Shown piece after piece: positions 25,215-35,173 of a stretch of DNA of 64,000 bases. The stretch covers positions 4,526,001 through 4,590,000 of the forward strand of contig OZ038435.1 of NCBI GenBank assembly GCA_964036275.1. The letters run 5' to 3'. Source of the DNA: Litoditis marina (lineage: Eukaryota > Nematoda > Chromadorea > Rhabditida > Rhabditidae). The translations under genes were made by a program, and so were the position numbers. Numbering within the stretch: position 1 is the stretch's first letter; every line of letters starts with the position of its first letter. The notes beneath the pieces were generated by a model. The model ran no database searches and was not told the origin of the DNA. It saw only the letters and a program-made list of their open reading frames with translations.

Positions 25215-25747
25215 TACTACACGATATCTCCATTGAATTATACGATTTTGATTACAAAACGAAGTACATCGAATCTAGGTTGAGCCAGTTCCAGCCGGAC
25301 TAGAATCATAATGCGTGACTTAGAGATATAAAGTTCATTCGCACAATCGAGAATAACTAGAAATTGATACAAAAAATCTTCTTTACAACAGTTGCTTCCA
25401 AACACATCGATCATACTTTACAACACAATAATCCAAACAAGGTCGGCTGTTTTCATTTCTTGAGTTCAAGACAGTACAACACACGGCGAAGAAATGTGTT
25501 CAAACTTGAAAATCAAAAAATTGAAATCTTAATGTACACTCACATAACTTAGCTATAGAACGATTTAATTCATTTCGTTCCTGTGACCTATAATAGTGCC
25601 CCTAGAAATATCTCCCTTTTTGAGTTTTCGGGTGTTTGATTCTGTTTTTAGTGCCTAAATAATGATATTATTTCCTCGTGTTTCAATCACATGTTTCAAT
25701 AAATATCGTAACTTTCGTGTGATTTGAACTTTCCAGTCTTCTCAAAT

Positions 25748-28700
25748 TCAGGCCTTTTTCAATGCTTCTTCCAAGTCGGCAATGTCAGCGGTCAAGTTAT
25801 TCAAATGTGCCTCAAGTTGCACTTTTTCGGCGGACAGCTCTTCCAACTGAAAAATTTCAGTTATTCTTGATTTTAATTACATTCTCCCGTTCTTATTATC
25901 TCTTCTCTCCTGCAACTATAAGTGGAACATAAGTATGATCGAGAAGGCAAACTTTCCTCTACCATTCAATCAGAACAAAGTCTGTGCACATTCAAGTTCC
26001 GTTGCTTAAGCTCTCACCCAATTTTTGTATACTATCAGTGACAAGTTTTCTCTCTCGGGGTAATTTTTACCGCAAATTTTTATCAAAGTTGGACTTGAAA
26101 AATAGTAAGAGTAGCATTCATTTGCTGTTGCAGAATAAAAGTGTCAATTTGTCACTACAAAGCGTATTATCGTTGGTTTTGGACATTAAAGGAGGGTGAA
26201 AAGCCAGTTCAGGTACCGCGGGGTATCTAAACACAACGTTACGCGGACTAAAACAGACTGAAAACTAAGCACCGTGTGTAAATCAGGTGTGTTTTTTTTT
26301 AACTAAAAGAGTTTTAGTCAGCCGTTCTATGGTAACTTTAGTTTCTGCGCTCACCGTTCTTCAATGTTTCCAACTGACCAGTTTTATATAATATATTTGT
26401 TTATCAATTCGTGGAGTACAACCCCAAAAAACGCACCTCATTCTGTGTTTCTTCCGGTTTGGTGACGTCATCGACTGCCCGCGTCAATCTTTCCAATTTC
26501 CGGACGTTTGCATGGATTTTGTCGTCCGTTTCTTTCCGTCGTGCCGCAAACTTAATTTCTTCCTGAAATCCCAGAACTGTATGCAAATGTGCTGTACGTT
26601 TATATAGTTCTAACCTACCGCCAGTACATAGTGACTCACAGGGTATGCAGCCCTCGGAGAGCAAAGAATAAACGTGTATGCATCACAATTAGAATCACTA
26701 CTACAGATGATGATACAGTAAATATTACAGGTATTGCATTTTCGAGGTTTTGAGAAAATTAAGAGAAGTATCTTCGAAATAGTTATCGGCCACGACGAAA
26801 CACTGTTCATGAGGGTGGTAAATGATGAAATTATGTCCTGAGAACTATTCGTGCTACGATGCGCACGTGTGTTTGAAAAGCTTCTGATACGCGTGCGATT
26901 CTCTTAATCATTTGAAAACATTTTTAAATTTTCAGGCTATTGGTTTGCTTGCATTGTTGAATAGTGACTCACAACTTCGATGTTCGTGCGAAGATTGGCT
27001 ATTTCGCTTGACAAGTCGGCCTCGAGCTGAATATTTTTCTTGATTCGCGCGTCGATATTTTTATTGTCTTCCTGAATAACCTCTCTTCTCCAACTTCAGT
27101 GACAAGAAAACAAAATGTATAGCAAACTTTATGTTTCTTTTTCACTAAATACGACCTTCACAACAGATCGTCAAATTGATTTAGATTGTGGAAAAATTAA
27201 AAATTTGTCATATTGCTATATGAAAATGCAGCGAAAAAGGATATTCTGTAAAATGTAACTGTTTCCGGAAGATAAACTGCAACAGCGGTATTTACACTGT
27301 TAGTCAATTGCACAGTCACGTGAAACATGTCAAACACAGCAGAATTCAGAAACGTGCAAAGAGTGCTAACTTTACGTGACTATTCAATTTACTTCTAGTA
27401 AAGCGTGGAATTAACGAGGACTTGATTCGATATTACCTGCATTTTTAGTTCGTAATTTCCAGTCAGGTCAAAACAAGGAACCTCCATTTCTGGTTTGAAC
27501 TCAAACTCTGCAGCAAAAACGTCGAATATCTGGAATTTATGCGTTCAACAGAAATAGTGGTTTCTTTGTAGTTAATCAATTATTTTTTTGCTGTAAAATG
27601 TAGTGTAACTGACTACTCTTACACATTGTTTCGACTAGTTTCGTCGAGCCTGTTGCTTTGAACTGCTTTATAGCCAAGTTTGTTTTCGAAATTATAGCTA
27701 GAAGTTCGTCAGAAGTTACACTATCGATCATGCACACGGTACCTCTAGCACAATCAATAAAACGGTAGTTTTCAATTATGTCGTTTACTTGCACCATGAA
27801 TAATTCGGAAAATTACCTCTCTCATTTCCGATTCGATTTTCTGTACGATGTCGTCTATGGAAATCTGTTCTGGAGTGTTGTACTGTTGGAGAACTTCATC
27901 GTAGTAGTCACAGGTCTGCGAGATAGAATTTGGTTATACATTTTCTGAATGAACATTGCCAGAGTTTCCATAAAGCCTCAACGCTACTCAAAACACTTGC
28001 GCCGATTTTCTGCAGGTGGGTTGCTTGCCATAGTCGTCACCAACGGAAAGGCGAAAGAGTACTGTATATCTCACTTTCCGCTGTGTACGCACCCACATCT
28101 TCGATTCCAAGGCTTTCCGGTTATGTTCTATATAGCGCGGTGGTGCGCGCTCTGCTACGAATCTTTTGCTGGAAGGTTTGATTCCGGCAAAAGACATAAA
28201 TTTATGAATTTGGCACCCACTCACTGTACAATGAGGCTACCAAGTCTTTCTGGCCTGCATACTCTCTCGCCGACCCGTATAGCCAATTTGCTGTAATTTA
28301 TCTGAATGGTTTGCACACTAGTTCAGGTTTAAAACACTTACAATTTCTGTAAGCTTTTTTTTATATAATGATGAACCGAGACAAGTACCTGATCAAGGAA
28401 AGCTATCGTCTCCCGGATTTCGTCCTGGACCTGTTTCTCAAACAGTTCGTGTCTCCGTTGCTTCTCCGCCAATTGTACAGTTAATATTTCTAATTTGGCA
28501 GCACAGTTAGATCTTAAAACAATAGAAATTATTTTATGAAAAGTTTTATTGATATTACAATTTCATGTATTGGCTGTTCCTTAAATAACGGCTCAGTAGA
28601 GTTACTAGACAGGTACTACTGAATGTAGCAAAACCTCGAAAAGGTTTATCTGTAGACAACATGGCCTAACGACTTGGTTAGGTATTTTGGTCTGCTCTTG

Positions 28701-29101
28701 TCATCGGTCAATTGCGCTGTATACTAGAATTAAACTGAATAGTCACGTACGTAATATAGGCATTCTAATGAGGAATCGTGCCCTTTATCATTCCCCGTTT
28801 CTGAGTTCTACTGTGTTTAACATGTTTCACGTGACTCTGCAATTGACTAACAGTATAATCATTTTCCGTACGGAATAGCCTATAATCTCCGGACAGTTCG
28901 AAATTAGTGAGACAGATAATGAACAACGACAAATTCTCACTTGATTTCTTCTAGTTTAGTTTTTCTGAGTTTGTCTCTGTAGTCGGTCAAAAGTAGGTTT
29001 TCGTTCTTCTTCGTTGTTTTCGATGTCGACGGAGATGGATTCGCAGATTGTTTTGCAGTTATTTTCGTTTTTCTTTCAACCTTTTTCATGACGACTTTTT
29101 T
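25748..29101 (-). CDS. coiled-coil protein, unknown family
   Basis: Exons in transcript order: 29101-28941, 28512-28389, 27915-27817, 27529-27437, 27071-26973, 26562-26437, 25846-25748; phases match throughout. With ATG at 29089, 12 bp after an acceptor, the product is 262 residues. A basic Ser/Thr/Lys-rich N-terminus (MKKVERKTKITAKQ) precedes helical segments with Leu, Ile and charged heptads: KTKLEEIKSNCAAKLEILTV, the helix ending FLDQ, and the last three exons (IQLEADLSSEIANL, NVRKLERLTRAVDDV, LEELSAEKVQLEAHL). A non-helical stretch with VPCFDLTGNYELK separates two coiled-coil blocks. The layout suits a structural or complex-forming protein such as a kinetochore or cytoskeletal subunit, but no signature decides this. 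It is divergent from the paralog pair, 1.4 kb away. Confidence 0.85.
26187..26365 (+). mobile_element. MITE family B, degraded copy
   Basis: It starts TTAAAGGAGGGTGAAAAG and contains a mutated version of the internal palindrome (CAGGTACCGCGGGGTATCTA), then AACGTTACGCGGACTAAAAC as in the other copies. The right end is diverged. It lies in a coiled-coil gene intron. Confidence 0.7.
27293..27402 (+). mobile_element. MITE family A, internally deleted copy
   Basis: Both ends match family A (ACTGTTAGTCAATTGCACAG on the left, ACTTCTAGTA on the right), but about 25 bp is missing in the middle. It lies just before a coiled-coil gene exon end (27437). Confidence 0.8.
28019..28223 (+). mobile_element. 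tRNA-derived SINE, copy 2
   Basis: It matches 6771-6970 in inverse orientation over about 200 bp, sharing CTGTATATCTCACTTTCCGC, CTTCGATTCCAA, TTTGATTCCGGC and GAATTTGGCACCCACT. It is inserted in an intron of the coiled-coil gene, antisense to that gene. Confidence 0.75.
28720..28857 (-). mobile_element. MITE family A, copy 4
   Basis: 138 bp with TATACTAGAATTAAACTGAA at one end and ATTGACTAACAGTATA at the other. It lies in a coiled-coil gene intron between the exons at 28512 and 28941. Confidence 0.85.
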
Positions 29102-29504
29102 CTGAGAAAATCAACTTGGATAAACAAGATTACATGAAACTTTCAAGTAATACTGCCAACCAATTCAAAAGTATCCAAAACTGTGAAAAATTAAAATTTT
29201 GACTTTAATTTTTAGTGGAGTGAAAGAATGAAATAATATCTGAATGAAACAACCTAATAGTATAAGTACGTTTATTTACACCAACTCGTACGGAATTCAT
29301 TGAAAAGCGATGTGAGCTTTGTGAAATGCGAAATCTGAAAATCATAACTAGCAACTTGGAGCTTTTGAGGTAGCGTGATTAGCCAAGCTTCAATGAATTG
29401 CATTTGGTCATATCCGGTGGTTTTCCTGGGAATAACACTGGCCAGACTTGAAGTGCTAAAATAAAAGGTGAGAACTTGTTTGACTTGTGACTGGCTTAGA
29501 ATAA

Positions 29505-29965
29505 TCAGAGATCAAACTACGAGTACAGCTAAATCTTGGATCGAAGTATCTACAGATTATACTACAATGCAACATGAACATCGATCGAAAAGTTCATAGT
29601 TGAGACTACAATTACAGCTTAAATTTTGATCGAAGTATTCAGAGATAAAACTGAAAATACAAACTTTGCTCGGAGTTTTTAGAGATTGAACTACAACAGC
29701 TTAAAGGAGACCGGACAGCAACATGGTTTCTCGTAAAGCTGCTGTATCCTACTTTGGATTGGACGCGCTGCGTGTCGCCTGGCATTGTCATGTGAATGTC
29801 ACGTGGACTGATCAAACTAATTTATACCAGTTATTTGTGCTCTCTGATATCAATACAGTTAAAAGCACCCCGAAATGAAACCTTGGAACAAGTTGTGTTC
29901 CGGTCTCCTTTAAGCTTCGACCTCGATTTCCAGAGATTAAACTACAAATACATCTAAAACAAAAC
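29505..29965. repeat. degenerate tandem array interrupted by a MITE
   Basis: Units of about 60 bp of the form AGAGATCAAACTAC...TACAGCTTAAATTTTGATCGAAG occur three to four times between 29505 and 29698, and a further partial unit (CAGAGATTAAACTACAAATA) follows the MITE at 29930-29950. Confidence 0.7.
29699..29915. mobile_element. MITE family C, 217 bp
   Basis: The terminal inverted repeats are nearly perfect: GCTTAAAGGAGACCGGACA on the left against the reverse complement of TGTTCCGGTCTCCTTTAAGC on the right. The TTAAAGGAG ends are shared with family B. It is non-coding. Confidence 0.88.
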
Positions 29966-30459
29966 GAGGTTTGTATCTTTTTTCTTCATCATCAGGTGCA
30001 CATAGGGAATACGCAGATTTGTACTTCTCAACCAGGTTTCCTTTCCGCGTCCACGTCATCCAGTGACGGACAAAAAACGTGTACTTTCAAAGTTTTCGGA
30101 GGAAAATGGTTGGGAAAGTGGTCATTTCTACTGAGTCTCTCTCTGCGGCGGTTCATCATCGAAAAACAGTGAGTATAAATTTTTCTCTTCTAGGTTATTG
30201 ATAAATAAGTTTCAATCTATTTTTGAAAGCATTTTCTAAAATCAACGGATATGTTGTTTTCAACAGTACTTTCATCGAACAGTAAAATTTGTGAAAAAGT
30301 TAACAGATTGGATGAATCTAAGAACTGTTAGTTCTATGAATGAAATTTGAACTTTTATTCAACAAAATTTGGATTGAGTTGGGTGATCCAGATAATTATC
30401 TCGCCAAATGTCAAATTGTTGAAAGATCTACCCACCATAATTTCATCGAATTTGCAGAT

Positions 30460-31995
30460 ATGGCAGATAAAAAACAAGCGAAGGCTTGTAAAGTTCCAAG
30501 TGATATCAAAACGGCCCAAACTACTCCCTCTAAGGTAATTTCAATGTCGTACAAAAATAGAGTTGTACATTGCCTAGCAAACTTACGAAATTTTATTTAA
30601 TTTCAACGAAAAAGCTTTGCTGCGTGAGAAAAATGCGGCGTTTCAAGTGAAGGAATTCTGAACTTTTAAATAGATGTAGCTCATTTTTACTGGTTATTTT
30701 TCTGATCCTCTCAATCAGCTGAACCATTCTAGTAAAAAGACCCAACTATCCATGATTATTCCACTTTTCTTCATTTGAAGGATGACATTTTGGCTGGGGA
30801 AGCTCTACAAGAGTGTTCCGAAGGGGAATGGGACGAGAGTGAAAGCGCCTATTCAGCCGATCTTCTCAACGTCAAAAAGAAGCAGGTTCGAATATTTCAA
30901 AGTTTGAAACCAAATAGTATAATTTACTTGGTGAACTTCTTTCTATGAAGTTCTGAAGTTTAGAAAACTATTTCATATCGAGATCTTTAGTATGTTTTCA
31001 ACGTTACTCCAACAACTCCTAATTTTTATATTGTAGGACCGCGTCACTGTATTCGCTGCTCCCGAAAAGTCGTTCGATTCCCACACGATGTCGATTCGTC
31101 CGAAGCTGCCTCCTCCCGTGATGACAAGTAAAGAATCGGGTATGTTCTCGTCACATTATACTTGGGTTGTCAGTTTATTATGTTACTCGTTGAGCATGCA
31201 CTGTTGAGTACGGGAAAACAATGAATGGAGAAAAGAAGTAGAATGTCGGAACGGGGATTGTTTACAGAATAATACAACCGAAAACTGAACAAGAAGAGAA
31301 CACACTGAGACCAAAATGAAAGTTTTGGAGATTTTTCGATTTTCGGAAAAGTTTGAAATAAGCACTATCTAGATAATGAAATATCCAAGAAAGTCATATT
31401 TGAATGACACCTCAAGAACATGAGATTTGATCTAATTTCCACCCACATATTTATGTGAATTCAGAACCGAAAGACGATAAGTGGTCAGGACTGGCCAAGT
31501 TGGTCACAGGAGTTGCTCGCCAGCTCTTGGACGACCAGGACAACACGGACGGAGTTGAGGTACAGAATCTAACAAACTTTTATGAACTAAAAACCAATTG
31601 TAAATCAGTTAAGTACCGATCTCGACAAGAGAGTTAGCATGTCACAGAGACGCAGAATGTAAAGGCCTGTCTGAGGTCTCATTGACCTCCGTGCTATATC
31701 ACATTTGTGGTTAGCAAGTCGCAGAAGATGTGTGCAAACGTTTTTGATTTGCTCAGACTGATCGGAGGGACGCAAATTTCTACGACCTCATTGACCTGCA
31801 TGCTCTCTCACTTTTGTAGATACAATCCCAATCACAGAAATTTAACGTCAATCGTTCAGAATGTGATCGAAATACTGATATCTAACGATAATGGAGCCAT
31901 TTTTGCGCATCAATGAAATCTCGTTCTTCCAGGTCACCGTCTCTATGAAAGTTCGGGATCGACACGTGAAAGAAGTCAAACCAGCTATGAAATGA
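30460..31995 (+). CDS. small protein, tandem paralog A, unknown family
   Basis: Exons: 30460-30534, 30781-30885, 31037-31139, 31465-31559, 31933-31995 (TGA), giving 146 residues with phases 0, 0, 1, 0. There is no signal peptide or membrane segment. Exon 2 is acidic with the motif SESAYSADLLNVKKK, exon 3 begins DRVTVFAAPE, and exons 4-5 carry GLAKLVTGVARQLLDD then VTVSMKVRDRHV, a predicted helix followed by a strand. The N-terminus is basic and Ser/Thr-rich. I do not recognise the family. The start lies 2 bp after an acceptor (TTTGCAG/AT/ATG), suggesting trans-splicing or a 5' non-coding exon. The donor after exon 2 (GTTCGA) is weak. AATAAA lies at 32068. Confidence 0.85.
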
Positions 31996-32067
31996 TAACA
32001 TTTGATTGTAATTTATCGATTGTGAAGCGTACTCTTCATTGCTTGTAAGAAACATTTACTTTCTGGA

Positions 32068-32073
32068 ATAAAT
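32068..32073 (+). terminator. poly(A) signal of paralog A
   Basis: AATAAA 73 bp after the stop codon of paralog A. Confidence 0.6.
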
Positions 32074-32812
32074 AGCTACTTTGCGTTTGTTTGAAATGCT
32101 AAAATTTTCAAACTGTATAGCCACCTTACCTTTTATTGTACCCACAATCTTGAGTTTTATCGAACTACCTACTTTTGACACAACAATTCACATCAGAGAG
32201 AACATATCCATACTTTTTTAATGACTCGCAAAAAAATATACATTTCGTTAGGTTCTCGTTAACGTTAGAAACAAACCAAAAGCTAAGGTCAATGATTATT
32301 TTTTTCTAGCAGAGAAGATATCGGGCTTTCAGAACAAAGGTCAAACCCAAAAAAATTAATCCTCAAAAGCTATTGTGTGAACTTGCAGGTTTTTCGATTG
32401 TTGAAGTTTCGTGATTCAACCGAGTGAACGAAAAGGTCGTTTTACGGGAAAGTTCACGTGATTTGTTTTCGAGGCTGACGTGTTTTCAGCAAAGCTCTGC
32501 ATTTCTAGGATAAACTCAGAATTTGGACGGTTCATTATCGAATTTAGTGAGTTTTATCGAAATTCAGTAATTTTTTCAAAAACTCGGATCCAGAAAATAT
32601 CATCATTTATTCACAGGCTTCCCACTTTCAAAGATAGTAGCTAGGACTAATTTTTAATAGTTTTCATTAGTGTTTCTTTGTAACTAGAGTTTTTCATGGT
32701 TTTCAACGCTATAAACATAAAAGAACCTGATCGGGCACATTTGGACCATTTGGACCAAATTATCCCGAATCTGGAACATATTGTAAATTGTCAATAATGT
32801 TTGTTTTCAGAA

Positions 32813-34939
32813 ATGTTTAGTAAAAGCAAATCGAGAAAAGAGAAAGGGAAGACAAACGTGGCGGAGGGGGATGAGAAAAAGTTGTCGAGCAAACGTGCTG
32901 CTGTGGTGAGAAATTCTCTATTTGACGAAATTGGTATGGTTGCCGGCTCATTTACTCTTCACTACTCCATATGAGAATATGCAGAAAAAAATCAACGCCC
33001 ATTTAGCATCCTGCGTCTCTCGCATTCTCATACTCCTTCTAAGCTCCTATTTTGAAGATTTTGAAGAAAAAAAGAAATTTATCGCACGTTATGTGGACCA
33101 ATACCGTGTCAACGGTCCTTTAAACTGCAATTGAAAAATGTATTGCAGTTTAAAAGACTGAAGCGTTGAGATTGGACCACATAATCGTCCTTGTTTAACT
33201 TATAATGCGCTATAATTGGCAGCAAAACTATTAAAACGAGGCCTTTTCACACCGAGGAGCTCAAGCCCCAGACGAAGCGGAACCGGACAAACTAGACTTT
33301 CAGTTTTGAGTGCATTGAGGAACCTTCGGTAGTGAAGATTGCAGTTTACTGCTGTTTGTTAAAACCAGTACACAGCTTCGTAGAGTGAATTTTGTTGAGA
33401 TGCTAAAATTTCAATTACCGAATGAAAAACGGACCAGTGTCGATTCCTAATATCCATTTTCTCGTTAAAGGTGGACCGAGTGAAAGGCGAGGCTCTACAA
33501 GAATGTTCGGACGTGGAATGGGACCAAAGTGAGAGCGCCTACTCGGCTGATCTACTGAATGTGAAGAAGAAGCCCGTGAGTCTAGCAATACTATCTGATT
33601 CTCATACAAAGTTCATTCCATCTTGTGAACTATCATTGTGCATTGTCAGTGCAATATCCACTCGTGAACTGTGATTGTTGTTGAATGGCATTCGATAGAT
33701 CTTCTTCTGAAGTTATTGCTCATGAGGTAACGCGCGCCTTGCGAAAAGAAACGAGAATTCATGTGCATCTGCCGTATTTTGTCAAAGTTCAGTGCAGCAT
33801 GAGACTAAACATCTGAATAGATCGGTTTTTCTCTAACTATTTGTACTAAATTCCCCACATTGTGAGTTATTTCATAATTTTCAAATTGTATGAATTGTTA
33901 TTTAACTTTGATATTCGTAATCATAAACTTATTATTGGGAGTTCAAGGTAAAATATTTATCAGTTTAGGACCGTGTCACAGTGTTCGCTGCCCCGGAGAG
34001 ATCGACTGACTCGGCCAGATCGCGTCGCCAAACACCCACTCCCACCTCTGCTCAGCTCGAAAAGGGAGGAATGGGTAATTTCTCATAATTATTTGTTGAA
34101 AAATCAATTTAAGTAGAGGTTTTTCTAGTGATAAAACAGTGTGAAGCATAAACCAAGAAGCCTTTTCACTACATATTTAGGTGATATGCCCAATTAGTTT
34201 CAATTACCTCTGTATGTGCCTTCGGTTGTTTGACTCGGCTTTTTCGTGATGTATGAATTTATAGCAATACACGCCCTAAAGACGAAATATCACTGAAATT
34301 TAACTAGTACCCAGTGGCTTTCTTGCATATTCAGGTGCATTACCCAAATAGTTTCAATTCCCTTTAAATGTGGTAGTGATTTGGAGTGGGTTGACTTGGG
34401 TTTATTGTTGTTTCATCCACGATTTGATACTTGTGTGAAACAACATTTTTGTGATGATATTTGATTCACTTTCCAGACTCGAGAGACGCTCTGACTGGTC
34501 TCGCAAGATTGGTGACCGGCATTGCTCGACAGCTTCATGAAGATCGGGCTAGTACCCAGGGAGTTGAGGTATACCTCTCTTTCTGATTATGAAACATAGA
34601 ATTCAAAGTCAATTTCACTTTTCCTGAGAATAGGGGCAACATTTATTTCATTTTTTCCAAAAAGTTTCTCAAGGATAATTCAACTAATTTGTCACACTGA
34701 CGATACATCCTTTTATCACTTTCTTTTCAATCTCACCGTCTGGATGAACGTAGATCTTGTAATCGATATTTTAAGTCATCAATGTAGAGATGGGCAAAAA
34801 GGTTGATCCAATAGAATGCTCAAACGATCCTTCTTTTCTAGATTTGCAAGTAAAAGGTTCAAGTTTCGAGTTGCAGGTTACGGTGACCATGAAAATTCGC
34901 AACAGGAACGTCGAGGGGAATGCTGTCCGTTCCAAATAA
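32813..34939 (+). CDS. small protein, tandem paralog B, unknown family
   Basis: Exons: 32813-32905, 33471-33575, 33969-34074, 34477-34568, 34877-34939 (TAA), giving 152 residues. Exon number, order and all intron phases equal those of paralog A, and exon 2 has the same length (35 codons, 27 identical). Shared blocks are GEALQEC, SESAYSADLLNVKKK, DRVTVFAAPE, LARLVTGIARQL and VTVTMKIRNRNV. Exon 1 is unrelated in detail but again Lys/Ser-rich, and the second half of exon 3 has diverged (RRQTPTPTSAQ). The start follows an acceptor (TTTTCAG/AA/ATG). The gene begins 740 bp after the poly(A) signal of A, so both may be separate units or one loose operon. Confidence 0.87.
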
Positions 34940-34962
34940 CATCGAAGACCAAATGTGTTTCG

Positions 34963-34968
34963 AATAAA
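34963..34968 (+). terminator. poly(A) signal of paralog B
   Basis: AATAAA 24 bp after the stop codon of paralog B. Confidence 0.65.
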
Positions 34969-35120
34969 GTTATGGAGTTGTTTTTGTATTCTTTATCAAC
35001 ATAATTACCGACATTGGTCATTGCATTCGTATTATTGTTCTTGCAGACTGTTGACCATTTTCCATATATTAATTGTAGAATTTGTGTCTAAAATAATGGT
35101 TCAAAATCCGGTGCGATATG

Positions 35121-35126
35121 TTTATT
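35121..35126 (-). terminator. poly(A) signal of DB-module gene
   Basis: AATAAA on the minus strand, 48 bp after the stop of the DB gene. It faces the poly(A) signal of paralog B at a distance of about 150 bp. Confidence 0.6.
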
Positions 35127-35173
35127 TCACGGAAGTAAGCCAATAGTTGTTCATAACTTTGCAAAGCAAGTAG

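Larger units (their letters stand above)
17229..25747. other. gene-poor intergenic DNA
   Basis: No exon chain was found on either strand in these 8.5 kb. The longest frames (18421-18788, both strands) overlap each other and lack recognisable domains. The contents are a MITE at 18844, a partial family A-like end near 23411-23475, CT and G-rich simple repeats, a duplicated 17-bp segment near 19310-19335 and a GATCAAACTACAAACACAG motif at 23936. Confidence 0.5.
29102..30459. other. divergent intergenic region
   Basis: This region separates the start of the coiled-coil gene (-) from the first paralog (+), so it should hold the promoters of both. It contains a degenerate tandem array split by a 217-bp MITE. 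No TATA box was recognised. An acceptor TTTGCAG lies just before the ATG at 30460. Confidence 0.5.

Noticed and set aside
27930..28296. Open frames similar to one at 6718-6978
   Set aside because: The similarity is due to the shared SINE DNA, not a conserved protein.
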